Positions 51,987 through 63,292 are shown, counted from the first letter of the stretch. The stretch: 64,000 bases of DNA from Sinomonas terrae (GCF_022539255.1 NZ_JAKZBV010000001.1:2604001-2668000); one strand, 5' to 3'. Numbers and translations: made by a program. Notes: generated from the letters alone by a model not told the origin.

Positions 51987-53483
51987 TCATGCGTCAACGG
52001 CGTGGGCTTCCTGCCCCTCGTTTTCCAGCCCGATCGCGAAGTCATATGGCAGTCCGTATGACTTGGGTTCGACATAGGCCTCGAGACCCTCGTACCCGGC
52101 TTCACGTCCGATGCCGCTGTCCTTGAACCCTCCGACTGGCGCGTGGAATCCGGCCGAGTTGCCGTTTATCTCAACTGTGCCAGTACGAATGCGAGAAGCG
52201 ATTTCCACTCCGTGGTCGAGGTCACTGGTGAACACAGCGCCGTTCAGCCCGTACGGCGAATGGTTTGCGAGGTCCACGGCCATGTCCTCGTCGTCGTAGC
52301 GCAGCACCGCGAGAACTGGTCCGAACACCTCCTCGAGCGAGATCCGCATGTCCGGGGTGACGTCTGTGAATACGGTGGGATCGACGAACCATCCCCGATC
52401 CACAGGTGCTTCGCCGCCTCCGACGACAGGGGTGGCTCCCTCGTTCTTTCCGGCCTCGATGTAGCCTTGGACCGAGTCCCGCTGGCGTGAGGTCACCATC
52501 GGTCCGATCTGGGTCGCGGGATCGTGGGGATCGCCGACCGGCATCGACCCGAGGAGGCTGCGCAGACGGTCGATGAACTCGTCGTGGCGGCGGTTCGAGA
52601 CCAGCAGCCGGGTTTTCAGGCTGCAGATCTGTCCGCTGTTGCGAAGGGATCCGAGCCGTAGGGCCTCGACGGTCGCATCCAAGTCGGCATCATCGAGGAT
52701 CACCGCGGCCGACTTCCCTCCCAGCTCCAAGGTGGCCCGGGTTAGGTTCTGACCGCAAATGGACGCGAGTCGACGCCCTACACTGGTTGATCCTGTGAAG
52801 GTCAGCTTGTCCACGCCTTGATGGCTGACCAGGTACTCGCTCACTTCCCGGCTTGCAGGTAGCACATTCAGCACGCCCTGCGGGAGCCCAGCCTCATGGA
52901 AGAGCTGGGCCAGGGCCAAGGTAGTGAGAGGGGTTTCTGATGCCGGCTTGAGCACCACGGTGCAGCCGGTCAGCAGCGCAGGGGCGACCTTCTGGATGGC
53001 GACGGTCAATGGCACATTCCAGGGGACCACTGCTGCGACCACACCGACGGGCTCCCTCGTCACGAGCGCGCTGCCGGAGGAGGATGTCCGGATGTCTCGG
53101 AACGGGAAGCTTTCCACCAGTTCGAGGTAGGAATCGAGCAGGGAGAGAGGGGCGCCTACCTGGATGGCCACGGACTGAGTTATCGGGCTGCCCATTTCAT
53201 CGGTGATCAAGGAGGCGAGGTCTTCGCGGCGTTCGGCGATGGCATCGCGAACCCGGCGAAGAATCGACGCCCGCTCCTGCACCGACATCCTGGGCCAGGG
53301 CCCGTGGGAGAACGCCTTCCGTGCCGCGGCGACGGCGAGGTCCGCATCTGCTCTGGAGGCCGCGGGAGCCGATCCGATGACCTCCTCGGTGGCAGGGGAC
53401 ACGACGTCGATCCGATCGGAGCTCGCCGGCTCCATCCATTGCCCGTCGATGTACAAGGTGTCGTAATTGCGCGTTAGTGTCAT
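51987..53483 (-). CDS. Aldehyde dehydrogenase family protein
   Basis: A protein of 498 aa. Catalytic blocks: VVPWNVPLTVAIQKVAPAL, FTGSTSVGRRLA, LELGGKSAAV (Glu) and LRNSGQICSLKTRLLVSN (Cys). GGFKDSGIGREAGYEGLEAY near the end is typical. It oxidises an aldehyde with NAD(P). It is transcribed from the ABC-transporter operon, 45 nt downstream of the ATPase gene, so it may act on the imported compound. ATG at 53483 is preferred over the TTG nine bases upstream. Confidence 0.93.
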   Translation of the reverse strand: MTLTRNYDTLYIDGQWMEPASSDRIDVVSPATEEVIGSAPAASRADADLAVAAARKAFSHGPWPRMSVQERASILRRVRDAIAERREDLASLITDEMGSPITQSVAIQVGAPLSLLDSYLELVESFPFRDIRTSSSGSALVTREPVGVVAAVVPWNVPLTVAIQKVAPALLTGCTVVLKPASETPLTTLALAQLFHEAGLPQGVLNVLPASREVSEYLVSHQGVDKLTFTGSTSVGRRLASICGQNLTRATLELGGKSAAVILDDADLDATVEALRLGSLRNSGQICSLKTRLLVSNRRHDEFIDRLRSLLGSMPVGDPHDPATQIGPMVTSRQRDSVQGYIEAGKNEGATPVVGGGEAPVDRGWFVDPTVFTDVTPDMRISLEEVFGPVLAVLRYDDEDMAVDLANHSPYGLNGAVFTSDLDHGVEIASRIRTGTVEINGNSAGFHAPVGGFKDSGIGREAGYEGLEAYVEPKSYGLPYDFAIGLENEGQEAHAVDA

Positions 53484-53528
53484 CCTTCTCAAATCCTTCT
53501 GTTCCCGCTGATGTCGTTTCCGTCCGCG

Positions 53529-54703
<1,175 letters not shown>

Positions 54704-54704
<1 letters not shown>

Positions 54705-56452
54705 TAGAAACTCTCCAAAGCTGATTTGCCGCCGATTCGCACTGTTATCGCGAGGATTGCGGCTGTTACGAGTGTGACGAGCAAAGACATCGCGGCCACG
54801 GCGGGAACTTCGCCCTGCTGTCCGAACTGATACAGAAGGGTTCCCATGACCTGCTGGTTGGGTGACTGAACCATCACTGACACAGCGAAGTCGTTGGACA
54901 GCATGACGAATGAAAGTGCAAGTGCCGCAGCGATGCCCCGCCGTGCGACCGGCAAGGCGATAGTGGCGATCATCCGGATCTGGCTCGCTCCACTCACACG
55001 CGATGCCTCAAAGAGGGCTTTGTCCACCCCGATCAAGCTCGAGTACTGGGACCGCAGCGCGAAGGGCAAGGCGACGAACGAATACCCGATGACGAAAAGC
55101 GCCACAGAGCCATACAGGGAGAAGGGTGGGCGGATGAAGACGAACACGATCACCATTCCGAGAAGGGCCCGCGGAACGGCCAGGGGCGCGATGAAGATGA
55201 AGTCGAGAGTCTTCACGACTGCGCGGGGGGCCCGGACGACCCCGCTGAGCGCGAGCGCGGTGGCGAATCCGAGCGGAATGACGACCAACGCGGCGAGGAC
55301 TGACGCTAGGAGGCTCGTCGCGATGGACTGTCCGACTTGGGGGTTGTTGATGAGCGCGATGATGTTGTCGAGTGTGAATCGGAGGCTGGTGAGGTTGCCA
55401 TCCCAGAAGGGCGAGAACGCCACCAGAGCGATCGCGACCAGAGGCAGCCCGACGATGATGACCCCGTAGCCGACTACGATGGCGACTGCCCCCTTTGAGT
55501 CCTTCCGGGTCATTCCACGCCCAGAGCTCTGCGTGATGTAACGTCGCTGGTCTCCGACCACGCGGCGCTGGACCACGATGGCCAGCACGCCGAATATCAG
55601 CAGCGGCAGGCCGAGTGCGGCAGTCAGCGGATAGTCGATTGGGAACGCTTCCCGCAGGCGGAAGATCTCTGTCGACATGACTTCGATGTTCTGTCGAGCA
55701 CCGAGGAAGAGCGGTGCGGTGAACTGGCCTACCCCGATGAGGAACGCGACGACGATGCCGGCGATCAGCCCTGGCCGCAGGAGCGGGAACGAGATGGTCA
55801 TGAAGGCCCTCAGACCGCTTGCTCCCGCTACGCGGGCGGCGGCCTCCACTGACCCGTTGATCTCGAGAAGGCGCGGGTATACAAAGGCGAAGATCATGCC
55901 TGTGACCTCGATCGCCGTGAACAGGATGATTCCGGTGTAGGTATAGATGTCGATCGGCCCGTCTTTGAGGCCGCTGAAGAAAGGCAGCATGCGCAGCGAG
56001 GTGTTCAAATAGCCCACGGTCGGATCGCAGATGAAGATCCAGCCATAGATGAAAGCCACAGGCGGGATCACCAGCGGAATCTGCGGCACGACCGCCGCGA
56101 ACGAGCGCATCCGCGCCGGGACTCGAAGGGCGGCAACGGCAAGTCCGACGGCGGCGACGGTACCGATGGCGGTGGAGCCGGCGGCCAGCAGGACGGTCGT
56201 GAGCATCGTCGAGCCAATATCGGGGATGGCCATCAGCCGCCCGAAAGCCGATCCTCCCTCGTCGAACGTCCGCAAGAAGAAGAGCAACACAGGCCAGACG
56301 ACCAGCAGCAACAGCGCTGCCGTGAACGTGTACCACAGGGCAGGCCTACCAAGACTGGAAGGCGTGACCGGTCGACGCGGCGCGAGGTCAGCGCGGTGGC
56401 CGGCCGGCCCCGCCTTTTCTCTCTGCTTCGACTCCATCGTCGGACTAGTCAT
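54704..56452 (-). CDS. ABC transporter permease, fused double-domain (FbpB type)
   Basis: A protein of 582 aa with two six-helix permease halves, each with an EAA-type coupling loop (EAAARVAGASGLRAF near 220, EASRVSGASQIRMI near 490). This fused form is typical of iron, 2-aminoethylphosphonate and some organic-acid importers. The start ATG overlaps the stop of a 33-codon leader ORF, and GGAGAG precedes it. It works with the ATPase and lipoprotein encoded beside it. Confidence 0.94.
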
Positions 56453-56546
56453 TGGCCATCTCTCCTTCTTCCGTCCTCGGGGTCATCACTCCTCGGACAA
56501 GACCGGCTCTCCCAAGAAGGGTGTCGTCCGTTCTCATGGTCTCCAT
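56445..56546 (-). CDS. 33-codon leader ORF coupled to the permease gene
   Basis: ATG at 56546 has AAGGAG 9 nt upstream. The product starts METMRTDDTLLGRAGL and ends EGEMAND, its stop TAG overlapping the permease start region by 8 nt. It fills part of the 342-bp gap after the binding-protein gene. It may serve translational coupling or be a small protein; no family is known. Confidence 0.4.
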   Translation of the reverse strand: METMRTDDTLLGRAGLVRGVMTPRTEEGEMAND

Positions 56547-56794
56547 GTCAGACGCTCCTTTTCCTTCCTTGGCGTCGGTCGTCTTTCTCTTGGGGGCGGA
56601 CTCCGTCTGCTGTCCGGCGATGAAGCTCTCGCGGCCCGCCGCGAACTCAAATGGCCGCCGCCGCCCGCCGGTCGGTTTCACCCCTGGGACGAAGCTCCTA
56701 CTACTTTGACGGCAGGCTCCTCGGGGGGCCGTGCCGCTGCGCTTCTCTGGAAGGCCCAAAGAATGCATCGAACACGGCCTCCCGAGCACCTCGG

Positions 56795-57886
56795 TCACTT
56801 GAAGCGGGGAGTCCAGTACTTGGCGATCCACGCATTCCACTTGTCGTTGGTCCACTGGCTCGGGTCCAGGAAGTTGACCTGGTCCCAGGGAGCAGCGCCC
56901 GGAACGTTCGTGGGAACTGTTCCCGCGGGGGCATTGTCCTGGACGATGGCCTCTTGGCCGTCTTTGCTCATCACGAAGTTGGCCCATACCTGAGCCGCGT
57001 TCGGGTGAGGCGCGTTCAGCATGACGGCGACGTTGTAGTTGGCGCCCGCCCGAGCGTTCTTTGTTACGAGCTGGGCGACCTGCGCCCCCTTCGCGATCAG
57101 AGGTGCGGTCGTGTTGACCTGGTCTGGGTAGGCATAATCGACCGCGCCGGCGCCGAACGCAGCAGACAGCTCAGAGTTGCTGTTGTAGACCGTATACCTG
57201 GCTTTCGCGAGCTGGTCGAGGAACCCGTCTCCATACGTCTGGCGCAGCGTCTCGTAGACGTTGGCAGCGGCTTGGGACGCCTTCGGGCTGACCAGTCCGA
57301 TCTTCGCCTGGGGATTAGCGTCGAGCAGCGCCTTGAGGTCTGCCGGAGGGGTCGGCTGTGACTTGGAGTATCCGAGCACGTACTGGAAGCCCCACCAGGT
57401 CGCATAGCTCTTGCCGTTCAGCAGCTTGTCCCAGCCGGCCGCTTGATTGTCGGGGCTCACCTGAAGCGCTGCGAATTGGTTCGCCTTGTAGGTGTCCGCA
57501 AACCAGCCCGGGGATGCATGCATGACGGCATCGGCGCCCTTCACCTGACCGGAGAGCTCCTGATTGAGCTTGTTGATGAGATCGCCCGTGGCCAGGAAGG
57601 TGAGGTTGATCTTGATGTTGGGGTACGCCTTCTTGAACGCCGCGTACAGCTTGGGCTCAGCGTTCTCCTGGCCCATCGACGTGTAGAGGGTGAGGGAGCC
57701 CTCGTCGTTTGCCTTCTTCACGATGTCGTTCCAGGCAGAGCTTTGAGCGTCCACCGGCGCTCCAGTCTTCACGTCACTGGACGGCGTGGCACTGCTGCCG
57801 CAGCCAGCTACCCCCAGTGACGCGGCCACGAGCATGGCGGATGCGGCAAGCATCCGCGTTCTGGTCAACCCAAAAAATCTTCTCAC
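56795..57886 (-). CDS. ABC transporter substrate-binding lipoprotein
   Basis: A protein of 363 aa. The signal peptide (VRRFFGLTRTRMLAASAMLV) ends in a lipobox LGVAGC, so it is a lipid-anchored surface protein. The mature part is a periplasmic-binding-protein type II fold of the AfuA/FbpA class (SLTLYTSMGQENAEPKLYAA, PNIKINLTFLATGD, FVMSKDGQEAIV). The GTG start has AAGGAGG 7 nt upstream. The solute is unknown; in a catabolic setting an organic acid or phosphonate is as likely as iron, and no tyrosine pair typical of iron binding is evident. Confidence 0.92.
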   Translation of the reverse strand: MRRFFGLTRTRMLAASAMLVAASLGVAGCGSSATPSSDVKTGAPVDAQSSAWNDIVKKANDEGSLTLYTSMGQENAEPKLYAAFKKAYPNIKINLTFLATGDLINKLNQELSGQVKGADAVMHASPGWFADTYKANQFAALQVSPDNQAAGWDKLLNGKSYATWWGFQYVLGYSKSQPTPPADLKALLDANPQAKIGLVSPKASQAAANVYETLRQTYGDGFLDQLAKARYTVYNSNSELSAAFGAGAVDYAYPDQVNTTAPLIAKGAQVAQLVTKNARAGANYNVAVMLNAPHPNAAQVWANFVMSKDGQEAIVQDNAPAGTVPTNVPGAAPWDQVNFLDPSQWTNDKWNAWIAKYWTPRFK

Positions 57887-57949
57887 TTGCGCTCCTCCTT
57901 GAGCCGGACGGCTAGCCGTCGAGGGCCGGGCCGGCAGTGTGGCGAACAT

Positions 57950-57969
57950 CATGACGAACATGCATTCGC
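57950..57969. promoter_or_regulatory. Operator-like motif upstream of the ABC operon
   Basis: CATGACGAACATGCATTCGC nearly matches the motif at 49994-50011. It lies 64-83 bp upstream of the binding-protein start in a 420-bp divergent gap that also carries TTCGTA and two GTACCG words near 58024-58050. No gene is seen in the gap. Confidence 0.5.
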
Positions 57970-58306
57970 TTTACAGTACAGCGAACGGCTGATGGCTTCA
58001 ATAGCCCGACCCGGCCAATGCGTTCGTATTTGAGTACCGCTGTACCGTAACGTGAACCAAGAAAGGGGTCAAGACTGCCCTCCCGCCACTCTCGCCCCCA
58101 CCCGGGCCGCCCTCGGTCTGCAGATGGGCACCCGGAGCGGCAACAGGTGCACATCGGCCATGTCCCGGGTATCATTGCTTTCGTCATTGCGTACGCTGAT
58201 TCACAATCAGAAACGAATCCTTCCATTGCGGCCCACTTCGGCGCGTGGGCCATCAGAGCTAGCAAGGGATCCTCTGGGATCCGAGTCGTGCGACAGGAGT
58301 GAGCGG

Positions 58307-59242
58307 ATGAAGGTCGGATACATCGGTCTGGGGCATATGGGCCGTGGGATGGCTATGAACCTCGTCAGGGCTGGAAATGACGTGGTGGTTTTCGATCTCT
58401 CGGCAGAGGCCATGGCTCCAGTGGTTGCAGCAGGGGCAACTGCCGCCTCGAGCGTCGCGGACCTCACCAAGTCAGTCGATGTCGTGTTCACTTCCCTGCC
58501 CGGCCCGCCGCAGGTAGAAGCTGTGGTTCTTGGCAAAGACGGCATCCTGGCCAACATCGAAGCGGGGAAGGTCCTCTTCGAGCTATCGACCAGCTCGCGC
58601 GAACTGGCCCTGCGCATCCATGACGCGTTCGCCGAAAAAGGTGCGACCATGCTCGATGCGCCTGTCAGCGGCGGCCCCGCCGGTGCGGAGTCGGGCGACA
58701 TGGCGTTCTGGGTGGGCGGGGACGTCGATGTCTACGAGCGCCATCTTCCGCTGCTGAAGGCCATGGGCGACAAGCCGCGGCATTGTGGCCCCATCGGCTC
58801 CGGCACCACGGTCAAGCTGGTGAACAACGTGATTGGCCAGATGTTCCTCACTGTCATGGCGGAGGCGTTCTCCGTGGGTGTCAAGGCCGGGGTGGATCCC
58901 CTCGAGCTGTGGGATGCCCTCCGGCTCGGTGTGATTGGCAAGGGTTCGGCGCTGAACATGCTCACCAATCAGTTCCTGCCCGGCCGCTTCGACCCGCCGG
59001 CATTCGCCCTTGACCTGGCATTCAAGGATGTCACTCTGGCAACCCAGCTTGGCCGGGAGCTCGGCGTGCCGATGCGGATGGCCAACCTGACGCACGCGGA
59101 GATGACCGAAGCCGTTGCGCGCGGACTCGGAGCCAAGGATTGCCGCATCTACCTCCAGCTCCAGCTGGAGCGGGCCGGCGTCACCATCGCTGTGGACCCC
59201 GAGGAGCTGGCCCAGCGGCAGAAGGCGGCGAAAGTCGCATAG
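58307..59242 (+). CDS. NAD(P)-dependent beta-hydroxyacid dehydrogenase (second copy)
   Basis: A protein of 311 aa. GYIGLGHMGRGMA, DAPVSGGPAGAESGD (117-131) and Lys170 in GTTVKLVNN mirror the 28.4 kb enzyme and the 3-hydroxyisobutyrate/tartronate-semialdehyde reductase family. AGGAG precedes the ATG at 58307, and the longer in-frame extension is non-coding in character. It is first gene of the right-hand rightward operon, divergent from the ABC transporter genes. It oxidises a beta-hydroxyacid or reduces a semialdehyde. Confidence 0.9.
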   Translation: MKVGYIGLGHMGRGMAMNLVRAGNDVVVFDLSAEAMAPVVAAGATAASSVADLTKSVDVVFTSLPGPPQVEAVVLGKDGILANIEAGKVLFELSTSSRELALRIHDAFAEKGATMLDAPVSGGPAGAESGDMAFWVGGDVDVYERHLPLLKAMGDKPRHCGPIGSGTTVKLVNNVIGQMFLTVMAEAFSVGVKAGVDPLELWDALRLGVIGKGSALNMLTNQFLPGRFDPPAFALDLAFKDVTLATQLGRELGVPMRMANLTHAEMTEAVARGLGAKDCRIYLQLQLERAGVTIAVDPEELAQRQKAAKVA

Positions 59243-59320
59243 GCAGCTCCCCCCACCCCCCAGCCGCGACTCCCTGTGGGCCTCGAGGCTGGCCTGAGCT
59301 CGACGAAGGAAGGTTAGACG

Positions 59321-60286
59321 ATGGCGCTGAGCGCAGTCACGAAGCTCGACTATCCGATTGGAATCGGCGGCGACGGGGGCAGGGGCCGATTCGCGGCCCA
59401 CTTCTTCCCCGCCGTTGGCGCCCGGAACAGGGTGCTGCAAGTTCTCGTCCATGGCGTCTCCTACGATCACCGCTACTGGAATGCGGACACGATCAACGGA
59501 GAGGACTACTCGTATGCGGCTTATATGACGGCGCAAGGGTTTGACATCCTCGCCATCGACCTCCCAGGGGTCGGCGCCAGCGACAAGCCGAACGGACATG
59601 ACATATCCCTCCACGCTGTCGGGTCTGCGATCAGCGGCATGGTCGCTTTGTTGAAGGAGCATGACGCCATCCCCGGCTTCACCTTCGACCATGTCTCCCT
59701 GATCGGGCATTCGATGGGGGCCTCCATCTCGGTGTACTCGCAGGCAAGATGGCCGAGCGCCGATTCGGTCGTAGTGACAGCGACGGGCTTCTATCCAGGG
59801 CGACCCAAATCGGCCTGGGCGCCCGGGGCACGGGAGAAGCTCCTGAGCGACCCGTATCCGATCGTGCAGCCGGAGGCCCGTCTGAAGTTCTACTACCGGC
59901 CCCAAGCAGACCCCGAGGTCATCTCATACGACAACGACCTCCTCAGGTGTCCGACCCCAAGCGGGCTCTGGGCCGACTGCATCCCTCTCCAGGACGATCC
60001 CAACGCCGGGTTCGCTGAGCTCAAGTGCCCGGTGCTCATTCAGCTGGGTGAGCATGACCCGATCCTCCCTGCCAAATTCGCCGAGGACGAACGCTCCCTC
60101 TACTCGTCGTCCTCCAGAGTCAGCATGGAGCCGCTGGCCGACATCGGCCACTCCTTCAACCTCCACCTGAACAGAGAGAAAAGCTGGGAGGGCATCAGCC
60201 AATTCCTCCTCGGCCTCGCCTCCCATAGCAAGGCCGAGCACTCTGATTCCGCGCCGAGCGATTCAGCCCTAGAACACCGGGCCTAG
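59321..60286 (+). CDS. Alpha/beta-hydrolase, paralogue of the 19.8 kb hydrolase
   Basis: A protein of 321 aa. Triad candidates are Ser131 in LIGHSMGAS, Asp246 in GEHDPILP and His277 in DIGHSFN. The blocks VLQVLVHGVSYDHRYWN and AIDLPGVGASDKP match the first hydrolase closely. It has an extra 20-residue polar tail. AAGGAAGG precedes the ATG. It is cytoplasmic (no signal peptide) and may cleave an ester or a C-C bond. It is followed 25 nt later by an alcohol dehydrogenase, consistent with release of an alcohol that is then oxidised. Confidence 0.9.
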   Translation: MALSAVTKLDYPIGIGGDGGRGRFAAHFFPAVGARNRVLQVLVHGVSYDHRYWNADTINGEDYSYAAYMTAQGFDILAIDLPGVGASDKPNGHDISLHAVGSAISGMVALLKEHDAIPGFTFDHVSLIGHSMGASISVYSQARWPSADSVVVTATGFYPGRPKSAWAPGAREKLLSDPYPIVQPEARLKFYYRPQADPEVISYDNDLLRCPTPSGLWADCIPLQDDPNAGFAELKCPVLIQLGEHDPILPAKFAEDERSLYSSSSRVSMEPLADIGHSFNLHLNREKSWEGISQFLLGLASHSKAEHSDSAPSDSALEHRA

Positions 60287-60311
60287 CCCGTCGATCGAGG
60301 AGGAAGACGAC

Positions 60312-61325
60312 TTGCGAGGCATCCTCTTCCACGGAGAGCGACAGCTCGAACTGGCAGCCTTCGCCGATCCCAGTCCCGGGGCTCGCGAAGTTGTGATCGC
60401 CGTCAGGGCTTCCGGCATGTGCGGATCTGATCTGCACACCTACCGGGGGCCAAGAATCGATGATCCGGTCATAGGAGGGCATGAGCCGGCGGGGGTCATC
60501 GTGGGCGCCGGTTCTGAGGTCCCGAAGGAATGGCTCGGCCGCTCGGTGATGGTCCACCACTACTTCGGCTGCGAGATGTGCGACCAGTGCCGGTCAGGGT
60601 GGACACAGATGTGCAGGAACGGCGCCAAGGCAATGGGGGCCACCGCCCACGGATCCCACGCCGACCTCATCTGCGTGCCTCTCAGCACCGTGCTGCCGAT
60701 GCCGGAAGGCCTGTCATATCTGGCGGCCGCGGCTATCAGCTGCGGAACCGGCACCGCCTGGGGAGCACTGAAACGGCTCCAGCTCAATGGCAGCGACACG
60801 ATCGCCATCTTCGGCCAAGGGCCAGTCGGAGTCGCTGCCACCCAGCTGGCAACCGCGATGGGGGCCCAGGTCATCGCCCTGGACATCTCACCCGAAAGGC
60901 TCGAGCGTTCGCGGCATTTTGGGGCGGCTGCCTGCCTCGACCCGTCCGGGGTCGAGTCAGTCCCGGATGCGGTACGAGAACTGAATGGCGGGCGCGGCGT
61001 GTCGAAGAGCTTGGAGACGTCGGGCGCGTCCAGCGCGGCGAGGGCAGTTCTGGAGGTGCTCGACCTCTGGGGCTCAGCCTGCTGGGTGGGAGTGGGCTCG
61101 ACGATCAGCTTCAACCTCAGCGATCACCTGTACCGCCAGATCACAGCAATGACCTCATGGACCATGTCCGTCCCGGCCATGGAAGAGTGTGCGCGGTTCG
61201 TGGTGGAACGGGGCGTCGACGTCGACGCTATTTTCACGGACCGATGGAGCATCGACCAAGCCCTCAAGGCATACGAGGTCTTCGACAGACAGACATCAGG
61301 AAAGGCCGCCTTCGTCGCGGACTAA
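60312..61325 (+). CDS. Zinc-dependent medium-chain alcohol dehydrogenase
   Basis: A protein of 337 aa. Catalytic zinc ligands: Cys in SGMCGSDLHTY and GGHEPAG (His-Glu). A structural zinc lobe has GCEMCDQCRSGWTQMC. The Rossmann loop IFGQGPVGVAATQLA follows. The start is TTG with AGGAGG 8 nt upstream. It oxidises a secondary or polyol-type alcohol. It is in the same unit as the hydrolase and carboxylesterase. Confidence 0.93.
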   Translation: MRGILFHGERQLELAAFADPSPGAREVVIAVRASGMCGSDLHTYRGPRIDDPVIGGHEPAGVIVGAGSEVPKEWLGRSVMVHHYFGCEMCDQCRSGWTQMCRNGAKAMGATAHGSHADLICVPLSTVLPMPEGLSYLAAAAISCGTGTAWGALKRLQLNGSDTIAIFGQGPVGVAATQLATAMGAQVIALDISPERLERSRHFGAAACLDPSGVESVPDAVRELNGGRGVSKSLETSGASSAARAVLEVLDLWGSACWVGVGSTISFNLSDHLYRQITAMTSWTMSVPAMEECARFVVERGVDVDAIFTDRWSIDQALKAYEVFDRQTSGKAAFVAD

Positions 61326-61424
61326 CACCTGGATCCAAGGAAACGCTCGCCGTGGCGGGCGCAATGGAAGTACGAGGGGTTGGGGATGAAAAGTCCGCTC
61401 CCAAGAGAGCTGAAGGAACGACGG

Positions 61425-61682
61425 ATGCGAAAACAGCAGACTTGGCTGCCGGAGGCCGGCGAACAGGTAGAGCTGCGGCGACAGGGCCGGCTCGTTCGCA
61501 GAGGGACCATCGATGCGGTCATGCAAGACCATTCGGGCTTTTGGCTGGCCGCGGACGGCATCGACCCTCGCATCTACGTGCACATCGAAGATCCGAGCCT
61601 TCAGATCTGGGCGGGCTCTCCTCCCCCTGCTCCCTCCGCCGCGGAAGCCCGACCCCAGGAACCACACGAGCGGTTGCGATGA
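61425..61682 (+). CDS. Small basic/beta-rich protein coupled to the carboxylesterase
   Basis: A protein of 85 aa. MRKQQTWLPEAGEQVELRRQ, then LVRRGTIDAVMQDHSGFWLA and PRIYVHIEDPSLQIW look like a small SH3-like or PilZ-like beta barrel. The Pro/Ala-rich tail is disordered. GAAGGA precedes ATG 61425, so this start is preferred to earlier in-frame ATGs. Its stop overlaps the next start (CGATGA), showing coupling. The family is not recognised. Confidence 0.6.
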   Translation: MRKQQTWLPEAGEQVELRRQGRLVRRGTIDAVMQDHSGFWLAADGIDPRIYVHIEDPSLQIWAGSPPPAPSAAEARPQEPHERLR

Positions 61683-63292
61683 CAGACCGGGCCGGAGACG
61701 CGAAGACGGTGCGGTCGGCCGCGGGCCGCTCTCCCACTGGACTGCATCCCATCGTCGAAACCGACAGCGGCGCGGTCAGAGGGTCCCTGGTAGATGAGGT
61801 TCGGGTCTTCCGCGGAGTGCCGTATGGAGCCGACACCGGCGGAAACCGCCGGTTCCTGCCCCCACAGCCCGTCCGGTGGGCCGGGGTCTTCGATGCCATG
61901 GCCTACGGGCCGACCGCTCCGCAACCCCATCCAGGTGCCCTGAGTGTGCCGCTTCACCTCGCCTGGATCTTCGATTCCCAGCCCCGCAGCGAAGACTGCC
62001 TCGTTCTGAACGTGTACGCACCGCGGGAGGCCCTCGACCATGCGGTCCCCGTGATGGTCTTCCTCCACCCGGGAGGGTTCGTCAACGGCTCCGCCAGCCC
62101 TCCAGGCTTGGACGGCACAAACCTAGCGAGCCTCGGCGTAGTCGTCGTCACCCTCAACCACCGCCTCAACATCTTCGGCCACCTATACCTTGGCGAGCAC
62201 GATGGAGACTACGGAGGTTCCGGCAACGTCGCCCTGCTCGACATCATGGCTGCCCTTCGCTGGGTGCAGCGCAACATTGCCCAATTCGGGGGCGACCCAG
62301 GGTGCGTGACGGTTTTCGGTCAGTCCGGGGGCGGTTCCAAGGTGGCTGCCCTGATGGCGATGCCGGCTGCCAGAGGATTGTTCCACCGGGCCATCATTCA
62401 AAGCGCGTCATCAATGCTTCGGTTCGCGACCTTGGAGGAGGCGGCGCGCAACACGCACCATGTTCTCAAGGAACTGCAGCTCGACCGCCGGCGGCTGCGG
62501 GCCCTGCACGAGATTCCGGTGCCGGAGCTCGTGGCCTCCATTTCACGCACGATCCAGTCGTCCGGGAAACGGGACGAATTCCGCCCAGTCATCGACGGCA
62601 TCCATCTCCACGACCAGCCGTTCTCAGGTTCCTCCCAGCAGCTCTCGGCAGACGTGCCCCTTCTGATGGGCTGGTGCGAAACCGAACAGCGTGCGGCCTT
62701 CTCTCTTACTCCCGATGTCCTGGATCAAGACCCTCCATCCGCTCTGCAACGGGTCGCGCGATTCCTAGACGTGCCGGAGGATGTTGCCGCCACCGTAATG
62801 GACACCTATGCAGCCGCCCGTCCTGAGGACTCTCCAGGCGACCTCATGGCGATGGTCTACGGAGACCATCGGTACAGGCGAACTGTCACTACTGCGGCAG
62901 AACGACGCGCAACTGCCCCTAAAGCACCCACCTACATGTACCTGGTCAGGTGGCGGAGCCCGGCCCTGGGAGGCCTCCTCCGATCGCCCCACTTCATGTG
63001 CCTGCCCTTCGCCTTCCGCAACGTCGAACGGGCGCGCGAGTTCGTCGGTACGGGTTCTGACCGATTCAGGCTCCAGGAAGAGATGTCCCGCGCGTGGGTG
63101 GCGTTTGCCAGCCGAGGCGAACCCGGCAACGGAATGGGGCCTTGGCCGTCCTACAACCTGCGCGAACGTCCCACCATGGTTTTCGACCGCGAATCCTGCT
63201 TGGAGAACGATCCCGCGCGGGATGAACGGCGCGTGCTCGAACTCTGCCCGCCGTACATCCCGGCCGAAGGCGAAGGAGGTAGCCGCGGATGA
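61679..63292 (+). CDS. Type B carboxylesterase
   Basis: A protein of 537 aa. Family blocks: VRVFRGVPYGAD, SEDCLVLNVYAP, VMVFLHPGGFVNGS (oxyanion hole) and FGQSGGGSKVAALM (nucleophile Ser, in place of the usual G-E-S-A-G-G). It has a late SPHFMCLPFAFRNVE block for the His. No signal peptide is seen, so it is cytoplasmic. It hydrolyses carboxylic esters, plausibly the entry step for an esterified substrate. It is translationally coupled to the small ORF before it. Confidence 0.92.
   Translation: MTDRAGDAKTVRSAAGRSPTGLHPIVETDSGAVRGSLVDEVRVFRGVPYGADTGGNRRFLPPQPVRWAGVFDAMAYGPTAPQPHPGALSVPLHLAWIFDSQPRSEDCLVLNVYAPREALDHAVPVMVFLHPGGFVNGSASPPGLDGTNLASLGVVVVTLNHRLNIFGHLYLGEHDGDYGGSGNVALLDIMAALRWVQRNIAQFGGDPGCVTVFGQSGGGSKVAALMAMPAARGLFHRAIIQSASSMLRFATLEEAARNTHHVLKELQLDRRRLRALHEIPVPELVASISRTIQSSGKRDEFRPVIDGIHLHDQPFSGSSQQLSADVPLLMGWCETEQRAAFSLTPDVLDQDPPSALQRVARFLDVPEDVAATVMDTYAAARPEDSPGDLMAMVYGDHRYRRTVTTAAERRATAPKAPTYMYLVRWRSPALGGLLRSPHFMCLPFAFRNVERAREFVGTGSDRFRLQEEMSRAWVAFASRGEPGNGMGPWPSYNLRERPTMVFDRESCLENDPARDERRVLELCPPYIPAEGEGGSRG

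Noticed and set aside
60530..61678. Extended N-terminus of the carboxylesterase frame through the alcohol dehydrogenase gene
   Set aside because: The open frame continues upstream by chance in G/C-rich DNA; the translated part before 61679 is not esterase-like and overlaps a clear dehydrogenase.
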